A stretch of DNA of 64,000 nt from a virus, in IMG/VR virus record IMGVR_UViG_3300008262_000007, positions 62,001 to 126,000 of that record; one strand, written 5' to 3'. Numbering within the stretch: position 1 is the stretch's first letter; every line of letters begins with the position of its first letter. A program made the translations under genes and the position numbers. Positions 8,401 through 16,351 of the stretch are shown in pieces. The notes under the pieces were generated by a model. The model searched no databases. It was not told where the DNA came from and worked only from the letters and a program-made list of their open reading frames with translations.

Positions 8401-10603
8401 TTCCTATTTTCATTTGAGCAAGATTATCAAATGTTACAGAACTAGTGTCAATACTAGTAGTACCGTTTTCAAAATCTACATAAAATGTAGTTCCAACTCT
8501 AAAGTTACCTAGATGATCCGTAGAACTATAATAAATTCGACCTGAATTTAATTCAACTGCTTCGTTAGCTTGTATTGCTAGTGTCTTATCGTTTGAAGAA
8601 TTTAAACCACTGCCAATATATCCAAAATTATGCTGTATTAGATACATCAATGTATCTGCACCGTCAGCTACTGCGCCATAGTTTCCATAGACTGATGCTG
8701 ATCCAATGCTTCGAATTTCTGCTCCATAAATTACTGTACTACCGTCTTGACTTATTCTTCCAGTTGCTCCATCTACTGCGTACAATCCTCTATTGGCAAA
8801 ATACGTAAAACTGTTTAGCCATTCAACCCTAACACCATTGGTCATTGTTATTGCATCTGCATTTGGTGTTATGAAAGTACAACTATGAAACAACATCGAA
8901 GCTTCAATACTTGCTGGATCCATTTCGCTACCATCAATCCAGGCCCCGCAGCCTGCTAATAAAGTAGTACTAGTAGTTGGAGATGAAAAGATTGGAATAC
9001 CAGTTCCGCCAACTAAAAAGGTAGTAACATAGATTCTCCACTGATTAGTATTAACTGGATCTTCAATAATATAATCAACTATGTATATTGTGCCGGCAAC
9101 ATTTATTGTCCAACCAGGTTGTACTGTAGTTTCAAAATTAGCTGGTAAATTAGTTTTAAAATATGCTACCCATTTTTCACCAACTGAACTTCCGCTTGTA
9201 TCCCAAATATCGTTTGTGATAATTAAAGTGGGATCAATAGTTGAATAAAAACTAATGGGTTTTATTTGACCAGTTGGATCAAAAGTTGTATCAACAGTCA
9301 TTCGCCATTGAGTTGGGTCCGATGGCTCTGTAACAATTGATATAACTGTATAAAATAAAGGAGAATTAGGATATCTATCAATGACTGCTGTTTGTCCTAC
9401 TAACAAATCTACAAGAGCTTGGCTATAAAATGTTTTAGACAGTGTTACACTATTACTAGTTAAGGAAACACCAGTAGGTGCTGGGCCAACAGTTATTTGT
9501 CTAGGCGTTACAAGTTCAGTATTAGTAATAACCGAAACATCTTGTACGTACGGACTTCTTGAAGAAAATATTGCGTTAGGAGCAAATCTAAAAGCATATC
9601 CTGTGTTGTTTATATTGTCGTAATAAAAATCTTTTATTGTTAAATGCTGTACAGTTGTTTCTCCATTAAGATGAAATACATCTTCAGTTTCGTATCCGGT
9701 TGCTGGCACTACTGTAACACTACGTATTCCTTCTCCAATAATAGAAACATTTGAAGGTACTACTAAAGGCAACTGTTCCTGATACTCTCCAGGATAAACA
9801 AATATAGAAACAGGACCACCGTTGCTTGCATCAGCTGCATCTAGTGCTCTGCGAATTGTTGCGAAAGGACCTTGTGGATGATCTCCTGCATTAGTATCAT
9901 CTCCATTTACTGCTACATAAAAAATATTACCTGAGCGCAATGCAAGGTCAATACCGCCGCCTGAGATTGACGATGTTGTAACTACTTCACCATTAACTAA
10001 ATCTGTATATAGCTGTCGCCATTTTTTAGATGGGGATCCTAGATCATATGTTAACGTCTGATCTGGAACAATGTTGCTGCTAACATCAGTATTAAAATTA
10101 ACAGTATCTTCTACGATGTTATTACCAAATGTTATTGTACCGCCTAGAGTAATGGTTCCAGGAGTTGTTAAATTTCCAAAAATTCTTAGACTGTCAGTTT
10201 CTACAGTACCTGTTCCATTAGGAATTAAATCTATATTAGCGTTAGAACGTATAGTGTTTATTCTATTGTCAGAAATAGTAAACTCTGATGTTTCTAAATT
10301 TGATAAGACGATAGCATCAGCAGCATCTAAATTGATATTGCCAACTACAGCATTTATTTCATTGTCTTCTATTCTTAAATTAGGAAGTATTAAATCATCA
10401 GCAATAAGATTTACGGTTCTAGTAGTACCAAAAATTTCTAATTCGTAGGAAGGATTATTAAGATTAATACCAATACGACGATTATTAACGTCTACATAGA
10501 GTAGCTGAGTCGTGGATGTATTATTACGAAAAGCGATATCTACGCCATTACGTATTAAATTTTCTTCTAGTAGCGGGCCGCCAATTCTACCAATCTGTGT
10601 CAT
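5477..10603 (-). CDS. Giant tail-fibre/adhesin protein B (paralogue of A)
   Basis: 1708 residues, starting MTQIGRIGGPLLEENLIRNG. Residues about 1-220 have repeats with conserved NTIRSNANIDL/PNGTGTV motifs. Residues about 225-345 form a DUF1565/pectin-lyase-like segment (NIFYVAVNGDD, GDHPQGPFAT, YPGEYQE). Residues about 360-550 are an insertion with two similar halves (DPTQWRMTV and NTNQWRIYV). The scaffold then resumes with LFHSCTFITPN and VEWLNSFTYFANRG. A shaft of LELRANGSG-type repeats follows, interrupted at residues about 1020-1145 by a different, Trp/Tyr/Ser-rich domain. The C-terminus has RPASPVLGQTRHNID and WIGDQWRSS, a short motif also seen in the next protein upstream. It lacks the FG-GAP and LamG modules of protein A. 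Inferred role: virion fibre. A late promoter lies at 10622-10629. Confidence 0.82.
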   Translation of the reverse strand: MTQIGRIGGPLLEENLIRNGVDIAFRNNTSTTQLLYVDVNNRRIGINLNNPSYELEIFGTTRTVNLIADDLILPNLRIEDNEINAVVGNINLDAADAIVLSNLETSEFTISDNRINTIRSNANIDLIPNGTGTVETDSLRIFGNLTTPGTITLGGTITFGNNIVEDTVNFNTDVSSNIVPDQTLTYDLGSPSKKWRQLYTDLVNGEVVTTSSISGGGIDLALRSGNIFYVAVNGDDTNAGDHPQGPFATIRRALDAADASNGGPVSIFVYPGEYQEQLPLVVPSNVSIIGEGIRSVTVVPATGYETEDVFHLNGETTVQHLTIKDFYYDNINNTGYAFRFAPNAIFSSRSPYVQDVSVITNTELVTPRQITVGPAPTGVSLTSNSVTLSKTFYSQALVDLLVGQTAVIDRYPNSPLFYTVISIVTEPSDPTQWRMTVDTTFDPTGQIKPISFYSTIDPTLIITNDIWDTSGSSVGEKWVAYFKTNLPANFETTVQPGWTINVAGTIYIVDYIIEDPVNTNQWRIYVTTFLVGGTGIPIFSSPTTSTTLLAGCGAWIDGSEMDPASIEASMLFHSCTFITPNADAITMTNGVRVEWLNSFTYFANRGLYAVDGATGRISQDGSTVIYGAEIRSIGSASVYGNYGAVADGADTLMYLIQHNFGYIGSGLNSSNDKTLAIQANEAVELNSGRIYYSSTDHLGNFRVGTTFYVDFENGTTSIDTSSVTFDNLAQMKIGTDPNFTFITYDKIDTGNIRISGNTVESLSGEFNIDSASENINFNSDVNVAKNLAMTGNFNFDGSLNLFGNAYTDTVDFNIDIEQNFNPNIDTQYNLGSISNQWLNVWLSEANINSIRIFDNVIQTQDSNSDLELRANGSGRILIPSNNVSFSNDLTVVGNSSLDNNVSVANLNLNGVVNIVGDVSVQSQTVDGFLSVTEAVQFEEILVDDNVITTTSSNANLELRAEPTGIILVPTSDVLVSNSLSADNIYNTSTIAITNVVEFNKADVANIDISQNYITTNNGNLDLVISAINSSSITYWANGSGFNTDFAVFPTGGDPWGIYYWATGSYLEITLSAWTNTSAFNNLLTVSSGSILQLDPAGYGNLINFTSTSGWVSQGSGVYRMTGTWAFGGPTVDSGITNFKFTYIIVSGDITLPNSDVIFEQDLTVDGITSLQNVTVIGTLDQLGLRTQLGNYAQTGNLVQSGNMFVNSAVQFSDISVDDNVITPTVGNNDLDLRASGTGKVLVPNNNVRVTNNLFAATITTGDIIIDQDIDLDDIIVRTNNIQINDNYITTTISNSDLELRATGDVALPTNDVIFDQDLTVNGTTNLKNIIINGTVNHTGNRTQTGNYSQTGNLIVGQFSTQSDVQLEAIKLVDNFIATTNINENLILSASGIGDIVFDDSLLIAQDLTAQSIVTSNLTINNTFALEALESSTDIQIFDNVITTTNTNSNLELRANSAGDVLLENVFVNTDRLGTRSGNITFAPTENITINSTGAVKLPSGTTLQQSNTVGDLRFDTSNNVFEARGLSNTITFNGVYSSDRRTNLVAHPTNNTLNLTINTVQLAQVTVNGLITHRLDVDDIVFDNNAIFTNASNSDLELRADGSGELLVEAFTIKSNIIVPTTLNSASRLGGTGQQWIVFEGNTAVKFPSGDTGSRPASPVLGQTRHNIDSDTLETWIGDQWRSSAGQFDSISVAQMEDEAFIQTLIYG

Positions 10604-10621
10604 ATAATTCCCTCAACACAG

Positions 10622-10629
10622 TATTTATT
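10622..10629 (-). promoter_or_regulatory. Late promoter box AATAAATA for fibre B
   Basis: AATAAATA on the minus strand, about 19 nt upstream of the ATG at 10603, followed by a GAGGG ribosome site. It has the same core as the other late boxes in the window. Confidence 0.6.
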
Positions 10630-10631
10630 GG

Positions 10632-11156
10632 TTATTTGTCGAAGTTATGTAGTACAGTAATTGGTTTAGCAAGAGGTGGAGCAGATGTAAATTTAATGTA
10701 CCATCCATCTGCATATGGTGAGTTAGGGCCTGTTAGGCTTCCTGATACACTTTGCTCAAGTGTGTAATTTGTTGTAGATATCTGAAAAACGTTTTCGATT
10801 AATACTAACACGTTTTGCGCTGCTGCTGGGATAGGAAAATCTGTATCGCCGCTGTTTAACGGTCCAAACACAGTTTCAGTAGCATCGCCATTTCCTAAAT
10901 TTTGCTGAGTTATTGTGCCTGGTTCTTTATAACGAAGTTCTCGCCAAGCACTGTTTTGATATACTTCAAATTCGTTATCATCTATATTATAGCGCACATG
11001 TCCATTAATTGGACTTGCTGGTCGTTGCGCTTGTGTTCCTTTAGGAACTAGCACACAATTTGTACTGTCAAGAATAACTTGATCGTTTACATCGTACTTA
11101 ACACCCTTACCCTTAATGTTTCGTAAGTTTGTATTTTGTGCTTTAAGTAATCTCAT
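10632..11156 (-). CDS. Virion structural protein, small fibre-like (174 aa)
   Basis: 174 residues. The middle has the motif QRPASPINGHVRYNID followed by a Trp (SAWREL), the same pattern that ends fibre protein B, so the two probably share a folding or attachment domain. The second half (ATETVFGPLNSG, VLVLIENVFQIS, NYTL) resembles the short repeated beta-domains of marine T4-like virion proteins, which begin with T.F.L and contain V.INGV.Q....Y. Its start overlaps the stop of the preceding 118-aa gene by one base, which suggests coupled translation. Likely a fibre- or neck-associated component; the exact role is unknown. Confidence 0.65.
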   Translation of the reverse strand: MRLLKAQNTNLRNIKGKGVKYDVNDQVILDSTNCVLVPKGTQAQRPASPINGHVRYNIDDNEFEVYQNSAWRELRYKEPGTITQQNLGNGDATETVFGPLNSGDTDFPIPAAAQNVLVLIENVFQISTTNYTLEQSVSGSLTGPNSPYADGWYIKFTSAPPLAKPITVLHNFDK

Positions 11157-11512
11157 TATACTTCCAAATAACTTATTGATGCTGCTAGATTAGTAAAATT
11201 TGATCCTAGATCAGGTTCTGCAACAAACGATAACTTATCGCCTGGACCTAGTACAACTTTTTCAGAATCAAATGTAAATGTTTCGCCAGCCGGTAATTCA
11301 AGTTCTCTAACTACACAAGTGACACTATTGTTAAGTGCTTGTGAATTCTTAATAAAGTGCATGTCAAAACTTGCGCCGTTGGTAGCAGGTGAAGCACCGT
11401 TTGGACTGTATGTATTGCATACCATAATACTAGTAATAGCATAACTTTTACCTGCGGGCACGGTTAATACATCAAGTTGTGTAGTTTTTAGTTGTGCATT
11501 TTCTATAGCCAT
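11156..11512 (-). CDS. Small virion structural protein (118 aa)
   Basis: 118 residues with a predicted all-beta pattern (QLDVLTVPAGKSYAITSIMVCN, then VRELELPAGETFTFD and LGPGDKLSFVAEP). There is no signal peptide or membrane segment. The layout, an N-terminal strand followed by PAG and PGD turns, is like small head-decoration or tail-tip beta-sandwich proteins of marine myoviruses. It lies between two structural genes in one leftward run with 10-nt or smaller gaps and an AAGGA ribosome site. I recognise the type of protein but not a specific T4 counterpart. Confidence 0.6.
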   Translation of the reverse strand: MAIENAQLKTTQLDVLTVPAGKSYAITSIMVCNTYSPNGASPATNGASFDMHFIKNSQALNNSVTCVVRELELPAGETFTFDSEKVVLGPGDKLSFVAEPDLGSNFTNLAASISYLEV

Positions 11513-11522
11513 TTTTTTATCC

Positions 11523-12800
11523 TTAGAAGAGCATGCTCAATAATAATGCTCTATTTTTACTTATAAATTCTCCGCTGGTGTTACTTCTATTAACGAAATA
11601 TAAACCAGTATCTCCAACACCTTCTTGCTTACTGTAGACTTTAATGCCTTCTAAAGGTGAACTTGGATCTAAGCTACCATCATCATCAGTTGGAGTTTCA
11701 GAAATTGCTAGTACGTCTTTTATTAAAACGTTACCTGTTCCTGGTGCTCCTAATATCAAATTAGTATTACTTTCAGTTGTTGATATTTCTGTTCCATTAA
11801 CTTTAATACCGTATAGTTCAATTCTATTTTGATAAAAATTAGCAATTTCACTATTTTCAACAGTAACTGAAATTTTACTGTTATCACTAATTGCTCGACC
11901 AGAACTTGCTATATATTTTGTTATGTCACCGCCGGTCGTGCTGCGATTAAATTCGATAGTATTATCAGTTGGAGTATCTGTAACTGTCCAAGTTCCGTTA
12001 ATACCGTTTATTATTGCATCTACTGGACTTGTTGTAACTCCAATAATTGTTATGCTATCACCTATTTGATATCCGTGAGTATTTGTTGTTCTAATAATAG
12101 TTCTAGAGCCAACTTCAATAATAGCCCCAATTGTATTATTTTTATCAATCACGCTAACAGAACTGTTATCTTGACTAATAACGCTAACACCAATGTTAAC
12201 AAATGAGAAATCAACAAAGTCAGAAACAGCTTTTGCATTTGGTATTGCATCGTCATTGACAATAACAGATCCAGTTACTGGATCCGGAGTAATTATTCCA
12301 GCATCATATCTAAAAACTTTTTCTTCGTAATTAACACTACCTTGTACAGTGATAACACCATTCCCTACACTAACAAATAAATTCCCGCCTGCAACTATTC
12401 CAGGAGTTGCTATAGGTAAACGTTGTGTGCCTTGTTCTGCCAACCACGTACCAATACCATTAACTTCACCGCCAAGGCTCCACGTTATGCTGTCATCGTA
12501 TACCCATCTTGCATTTACAAATGCACCCCTTTCAATTTCAATTCCACTTGAATAAGGTCTATCAAGGCTTGCTGGTAATCCATCTGCTGTATTACTTGCG
12601 CTTAGTATAAGGATGTTATCGTCAACTTTTACTATAGTTGAATTTACAGTAGTGGTATCACCTTTAACTTCTAAATCACCAGTGATAAGAACTTTACCAG
12701 TGCCGTTATTTTTTCCGTTAGTAGTGTCGAGGGTAATTGTGTTACCCTCTCCTACTATAAGTTTATAATCACTAGTTGGTATACGAAGTACTCTTGCCAT
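11523..12800 (-). CDS. Virion structural/fibre protein (425 aa)
   Basis: 425 residues. The N-terminal MARVLRIPTSDYKLIVGEGNTITLD leads into GDLEVKGDTTTVNSTIVKVDDNILILS. That motif recurs in the fibre at 56834-58717 (GDLEVEGNFTVKGE, LRIEDKTIELAS). A central segment (IIRTTNTHGYQIGDSITI, GTWTVTDTPTDNTIEF) resembles a small beta-domain common in marine phage structural proteins. The C-terminal part repeats the fibre motif TESNTNLILGAPGTGNVLI. Inferred: a fibre or collar component. The start is supported by an AAGGAT ribosome site just after a 10-bp hairpin in the 41-nt gap upstream. Confidence 0.7.
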   Translation of the reverse strand: MARVLRIPTSDYKLIVGEGNTITLDTTNGKNNGTGKVLITGDLEVKGDTTTVNSTIVKVDDNILILSASNTADGLPASLDRPYSSGIEIERGAFVNARWVYDDSITWSLGGEVNGIGTWLAEQGTQRLPIATPGIVAGGNLFVSVGNGVITVQGSVNYEEKVFRYDAGIITPDPVTGSVIVNDDAIPNAKAVSDFVDFSFVNIGVSVISQDNSSVSVIDKNNTIGAIIEVGSRTIIRTTNTHGYQIGDSITIIGVTTSPVDAIINGINGTWTVTDTPTDNTIEFNRSTTGGDITKYIASSGRAISDNSKISVTVENSEIANFYQNRIELYGIKVNGTEISTTESNTNLILGAPGTGNVLIKDVLAISETPTDDDGSLDPSSPLEGIKVYSKQEGVGDTGLYFVNRSNTSGEFISKNRALLLSMLF

Positions 12801-12813
12801 TTTATATCCTTAG

Positions 12814-12835
12814 ATAAGGAACTACAGTTCCTTAT
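12814..12835. promoter_or_regulatory. Inverted repeat between two virion genes
   Basis: ATAAGGAACT and AGTTCCTTAT form a perfect 10-base inverted repeat (8-9 bp after leaving a loop). On the minus-strand mRNA it lies between the stop of the 141-aa gene and the ribosome site of the 425-aa gene, with no T-run after it. On the plus strand it is followed by AATTTTT. It could be an mRNA processing or stability hairpin, or a terminator for antisense transcription. Confidence 0.4.
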
Positions 12836-12840
12836 AATTT

Positions 12841-13266
12841 TTAGATCGCAGTTAAAACAATGTAATCGTTAGAGCTATCGTTTTCTAGACGCCACGTATA
12901 CTTGTTACCACTAAAATCAGTAGCCATACGTTTTGTAAGTTTAGCAATAGATACAAGTTGACCGCTGTTAGAACTTAGATGACCTCGAATACGGATTTCA
13001 CCGTTAGTTCCAGGTTGTGCAGAAACTAGTACACCAGTCTTTAAATCTGTACCGGTAACTGTTCCAGGAATGCTTTCGCTATCAGTAAGTGCATCAACTG
13101 ATGCCTTTAGTACTACGAAAGTTTTCTTTCCTCTTTGTTTTACAAGTTGATAGTCTGTGCCTAATGCACCACCAAAATATCCTTCAACTCTAATACCTGC
13201 TTGTGTTGTTGTTGCTGAACGGGTTACTTTAACACCGTTAATATCTTTATGTAATGGACGTCCCAT
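12841..13266 (-). CDS. Virion structural protein, MGRP-type (141 aa)
   Basis: The chosen start is ATG at 13266, giving MGRPLHKDINGVKVTR. It follows a clear AAGGAG ribosome site; the in-frame extension to 13326 lacks one. The opening MGRPL(N/H)K and the small beta-rich body (FVVLKASVDALTD, VSIAKLTKRMATDFSG, TWRLENDSSNDYIVL) are the hallmark of an abundant small structural protein in marine T4-like phages, usually near the capsid gene. I infer a capsid-decoration or similar virion role. A late promoter box lies about 85 nt upstream, and the gene is separated from gene 23 by a terminator, so it can be made independently. Confidence 0.7.
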   Translation of the reverse strand: MGRPLHKDINGVKVTRSATTTQAGIRVEGYFGGALGTDYQLVKQRGKKTFVVLKASVDALTDSESIPGTVTGTDLKTGVLVSAQPGTNGEIRIRGHLSSNSGQLVSIAKLTKRMATDFSGNKYTWRLENDSSNDYIVLTAI

Positions 13267-13350
13267 TGTTTTCTCCTTAATTTGACGTTTTAGGTCTACG
13301 CTGCGGGTTACAGCATAAGTTCGCATTACGCGAATATAATTTAGACAAAG

Positions 13351-13358
13351 TATTTATC
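13351..13358 (-). promoter_or_regulatory. Late promoter box GATAAATA
   Basis: GATAAATA on the minus strand, 85 nt before the ATG at 13266 and just downstream of the gene 23 terminator. It would restart late transcription for the minor virion genes and fibres. Confidence 0.6.
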
Positions 13359-13373
13359 AGAAACCTAAGATAA

Positions 13374-13401
13374 AAAAATAGACCCCGGAGGGTCTATTTT
13401 T
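13374..13401. terminator. Bidirectional rho-independent terminator after gene 23
   Basis: A GACCC/GGGTC stem with a CGGA loop is extended by flanking A-runs and T-runs (AAAAATA on one side, TATTTTT on the other). On the minus strand it gives a strong hairpin followed by a T-run, 20 nt after the gene 23 stop codon. Confidence 0.85.
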
Positions 13402-13421
13402 ATTTTGCTACCTAGTAAAAA

Positions 13422-14597
13422 TTACTGGAATGTAACGTTACCGCTAGTGATAGCTACGTTAGCTAGGTAGTCAGCAGCATTACCTAGAGATGATGCTGTG
13501 TTGCTTAATTCAACATATCCATAACGAGTCATAAAGCTCACGACTGGTTCGAATGTGTCTGGATCTAGAACAACACCAGAGCTCATTAGAGGAATGTAAG
13601 GGCAATAGAATGCCGCTGCATCTGACTCTGAAGAACCTTTGTAACCAACTAGAACACCTGTTGCATCAGATGCATAAGTGTCAACGAACACACGCATAGC
13701 GTTGTTCAATGTACCAACAAACTTGGTATTAGTTGGAGCTTCGAATGAACCTTCTGTTGTTCTTGCGAACGCAGAAGTAGTTGCACTTTGAAGAATTGTT
13801 AAAGCAAACGGACTAACAACTGCAAAGTTACCAGCACCACGACGAGTACGCTGAGCGATCAAATTAGCAGCACGGTTGATTTGAACAGCTAATGCAGCGT
13901 GTTCATCACCAACGAATGTAGCTGTACCTGAAACGGTAGCTTGGTCGTATGTTTGTACTGTGCCTGCTAGGCTACGTAAAGAAGCAAGAACTTCTTGATC
14001 AATTTCAGCTGTAATTTCTTGAGCCAAAGCAGCCATAATTTCTGCTTCGATATCAATACCATGCTGAGATTGTGCATCCTGTGCAGCTTCGAATGTCCAG
14101 CGAGCTGATAGCTTTCTGGTCTTAGCTTCAACAGTTTGCTTCAAGATCTGGATGGACATTCTTCGTCCAGCTGCACCTTCTAAAGCTGCTGTTGCATTAG
14201 CTTTACCGGTATTAGCACCAGAATACTGTTCAGCAATCTTGAATGGGCTTAGAGCTTCTTCACCTGCTGTTGTACCAACGACACCGCCGTTAGCTGCTAC
14301 TGTGTCGCTGTAGCGAACACGTAGCGTGTGGATCTGACCCACTGGACCAGTCATAGGCTGGACACCTACCAATTCGTTAGCGATAACGGTTGGCATTACA
14401 CGTCTGATGACGGGTAGGATAACACGATTAAGTGTTGAGACATTACCAGCAGAAGTAGAACCTGCGGTAGCGGATTCACTTAGATAACGACGAGTGTTTT
14501 CTAATGTGGTTTCCATTACGCTTTTCTTGGTGCCTTGTAAGCCCTCAAGAAGTGCAGTCTTTGTATCCTGCCAGCGACTTTCTAATAGTTCTGACAT
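13422..14597 (-). CDS. 23: Major capsid protein gp23
   Basis: 391 residues, shorter than T4 gp23 (521) but in the range of marine relatives. The N-terminal part (SELLESRWQDTKTALLEG, TRRYLSES) is the expected prohead-cleaved peptide; LLE before G19 and LSE before S42 fit the gp21 cleavage preference of a hydrophobic residue two before Glu. The body has VILPVIRRVMPTVIANELVGVQPMTGP, the best-conserved block of the T4 capsid family, followed by IHTLRVRYS. Later blocks are SARWTFEAAQDAQSQHGID, LAQEITAEIDQEVL, RRGAGNFAVVSP and the C-terminal MTRYGYVELSN. An AAGGAG ribosome site precedes the ATG. It lies 12 nt after gene 22 and ends at a strong terminator, as expected for the most abundant virion protein. 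Confidence 0.97.
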   Translation of the reverse strand: MSELLESRWQDTKTALLEGLQGTKKSVMETTLENTRRYLSESATAGSTSAGNVSTLNRVILPVIRRVMPTVIANELVGVQPMTGPVGQIHTLRVRYSDTVAANGGVVGTTAGEEALSPFKIAEQYSGANTGKANATAALEGAAGRRMSIQILKQTVEAKTRKLSARWTFEAAQDAQSQHGIDIEAEIMAALAQEITAEIDQEVLASLRSLAGTVQTYDQATVSGTATFVGDEHAALAVQINRAANLIAQRTRRGAGNFAVVSPFALTILQSATTSAFARTTEGSFEAPTNTKFVGTLNNAMRVFVDTYASDATGVLVGYKGSSESDAAAFYCPYIPLMSSGVVLDPDTFEPVVSFMTRYGYVELSNTASSLGNAADYLANVAITSGNVTFQ

Positions 14598-14609
14598 TTG
14601 GTTTTCTCC

Positions 14610-15704
14610 TTATTTTAATCCAGCTAGACGCTTGATATCGATTACATTTGAATCGTGGTCTGCTTTTGAACTAATACTTTCTTCCCTATTGCCTGTTACT
14701 TCTTTGCCTTCTGATAATACTGCCTTCTTCTTAGCTGGAGAATTTCCGTCAATTACTGCCGGTAGGTATTTGTCAAACGCAGAGCGTAGCTTTGCTGTCT
14801 GAACAGATTCCAGTAAGTCTGTCATAATTTCTCTTTGGCCTGCGTTTAACGGCGAAACCAAGTCGTTCATTATTTCTTTTCTTTGTGCAGATTCAACTAA
14901 ACGTTGTTTTTCAACGCTAATTGTTTCTGCAAGTTGCTTTGCTTTAGCCGCAAATGCTTTTGCTTCAGATATTTGTTGATCTTTTAACTCAACAACTTTC
15001 ATTAGTTTAGCAGTGTCTGACTTTTCATTTAAGTAGCTGCCTGCGTATTCAGAAGCAAATGCTTCAAATAGCTTGCGGCCAAAGTCATTACGGCGTGCTG
15101 TCTCAATATCTTCTTTAAGCTGAGTCATCTCTTGTGTGAGTTTCTTGCTTACAGTTTCTGATACTAATTTAGCACTCTTGTTAATAAAGCTCTTTTGAAC
15201 TTGTGCAAATTTTTCTTTAGCTTCACGGACTAGGCGAACCTTTGTCTCAGCTAGATCTTTCTTATCTTCGTAAAATTCTGCGATCTCAGTAGCTAGTGCT
15301 TCTACAATGAATTCTTCTAGTTTGGCAAACTTAACTGCCATAGTCTTTTGATCTTCATGTAGCTCTCCGACTTCCTTACCTAGCTGACTTACAACAAAAC
15401 TTTTTAGTAGATTTGCGTTTTCACGCATTGCTACTGCATATTTTGCTTTTGCTTCTGCTAGTTGTCTGCGATCATCTGCAAACTCTTGGATTTCGGAGGC
15501 AAGGCGCTCACTAAGCATGGCATCAATAGCTTCAACCATTGATGCTTTATCATGTTCGTATTTTTGAGCGAACTCTTCGCGTAGTTCAGCAGTGACAGCT
15601 TGACGGTTCTCACGAACCCTAGATTGCCATGCTTCCTCGATTTGGGCACGCACTTCTTCTGATACAACATCATTTTCGAATAGTGTTTTAAGTGCATCCA
15701 ACAT
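14610..15704 (-). CDS. 22: Prohead core scaffold gp22
   Basis: 364 residues, almost wholly charged helix and coiled coil (AEFYEDKKDLAETKVRL, EIQEFADDRRQLAEAKAKY). The two runs L.....EI.EF..D...LAE are internal repeats about 80 residues apart. Scaffold gp22 of T4 (269 aa) forms the prohead core and is chopped up by gp21; the several LAE and LRE sites here fit that. The gene lies directly between protease 21 and capsid 23, as in T4. The C-terminus (NVIDIKRLAGLK) matches the conserved end of marine gp22 proteins. Confidence 0.92.
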   Translation of the reverse strand: MLDALKTLFENDVVSEEVRAQIEEAWQSRVRENRQAVTAELREEFAQKYEHDKASMVEAIDAMLSERLASEIQEFADDRRQLAEAKAKYAVAMRENANLLKSFVVSQLGKEVGELHEDQKTMAVKFAKLEEFIVEALATEIAEFYEDKKDLAETKVRLVREAKEKFAQVQKSFINKSAKLVSETVSKKLTQEMTQLKEDIETARRNDFGRKLFEAFASEYAGSYLNEKSDTAKLMKVVELKDQQISEAKAFAAKAKQLAETISVEKQRLVESAQRKEIMNDLVSPLNAGQREIMTDLLESVQTAKLRSAFDKYLPAVIDGNSPAKKKAVLSEGKEVTGNREESISSKADHDSNVIDIKRLAGLK

Positions 15705-15717
15705 TTATTTTCTCCTC

Positions 15718-16341
15718 TTATTGGAGTCGACTGATTATATTAATCAGCGAATCTTTCAAATACTTCTGTGCCTTGGGGTCGTGTCTTGTAGCCTGTGCGA
15801 TTTCATAAGCCTTGTAACCGCCACGAGCATTCATAATATGTTCGTAGATGGGTGTTGGGTAAGCACCAGGTGCGCTGGGTTGTGCCACAACGTCAACGGT
15901 GATTATTTCAAAATCTGATACTTCACCGGAACCGTCCTCTTGGACGTTCCCGGATCCGCGTGATGATACTCCTAACTTTACCCCGCTCTCTAGCATTGTT
16001 TTAACTAGATTGCCCATTGGTGTTGGTAGGATCTTTAACTTGCCATAGCCGTTTGGTCCATCCATCCACATTTCTGTGATCATATGGCTTACGCGGTCTA
16101 GGTTGATATTAAGGCCTTCTGGATGATCTACTTCGCCGAGAACTGAGTAGCCTCCGCTAACTTGATCATTGAGAGTTTTGACAGCCCTGCCAATTTCATT
16201 TACAGGATACACTCGCTGATTTGCGTTGCGCACTCCGCCTTGAATACAAATGCCTTTCATGTAAAGACTTTTGCCTTCATCAGCGGATTCGATCACAATC
16301 TTAGCTTGGTCGAATGTCAGGTTCTCTCGTAAGTTTTTCAT
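15718..16341 (-). CDS. 21: Prohead core protease gp21
   Basis: 207 residues from ATG at 16341, which has an AAGGA ribosome site and gives a length close to T4 gp21 (212). The open frame extends upstream to 16395 but overlaps the preceding gene. Prohead protease landmarks are GEVDHP (His73) and GVSSRGSG (Ser126/127), the His and Ser expected for this serine-protease fold. The segment SDFEIITVDVVAQPSAPGA follows. It acts in the prohead, trimming gp23, gp22 and other core proteins before DNA packaging. It is part of the leftward run 20-...-21-22-23. Confidence 0.94.
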   Translation of the reverse strand: MKNLRENLTFDQAKIVIESADEGKSLYMKGICIQGGVRNANQRVYPVNEIGRAVKTLNDQVSGGYSVLGEVDHPEGLNINLDRVSHMITEMWMDGPNGYGKLKILPTPMGNLVKTMLESGVKLGVSSRGSGNVQEDGSGEVSDFEIITVDVVAQPSAPGAYPTPIYEHIMNARGGYKAYEIAQATRHDPKAQKYLKDSLINIISRLQ

Positions 16342-16351
16342 TCGAAGTTCC

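Noticed and set aside
1-10603. Many plus-strand frames of 60-125 codons opposite the giant fibre genes
   Set aside because: They are Ser/Thr/Val/Leu-rich antisense shadows of repetitive fibre coding sequence without ribosome sites.
13267-13326. Longer N-terminus for the MGRP-type virion protein
   Set aside because: The internal ATG at 13266 has a clear AAGGAG site and gives the conserved MGRPL start; the upstream ATG does not.
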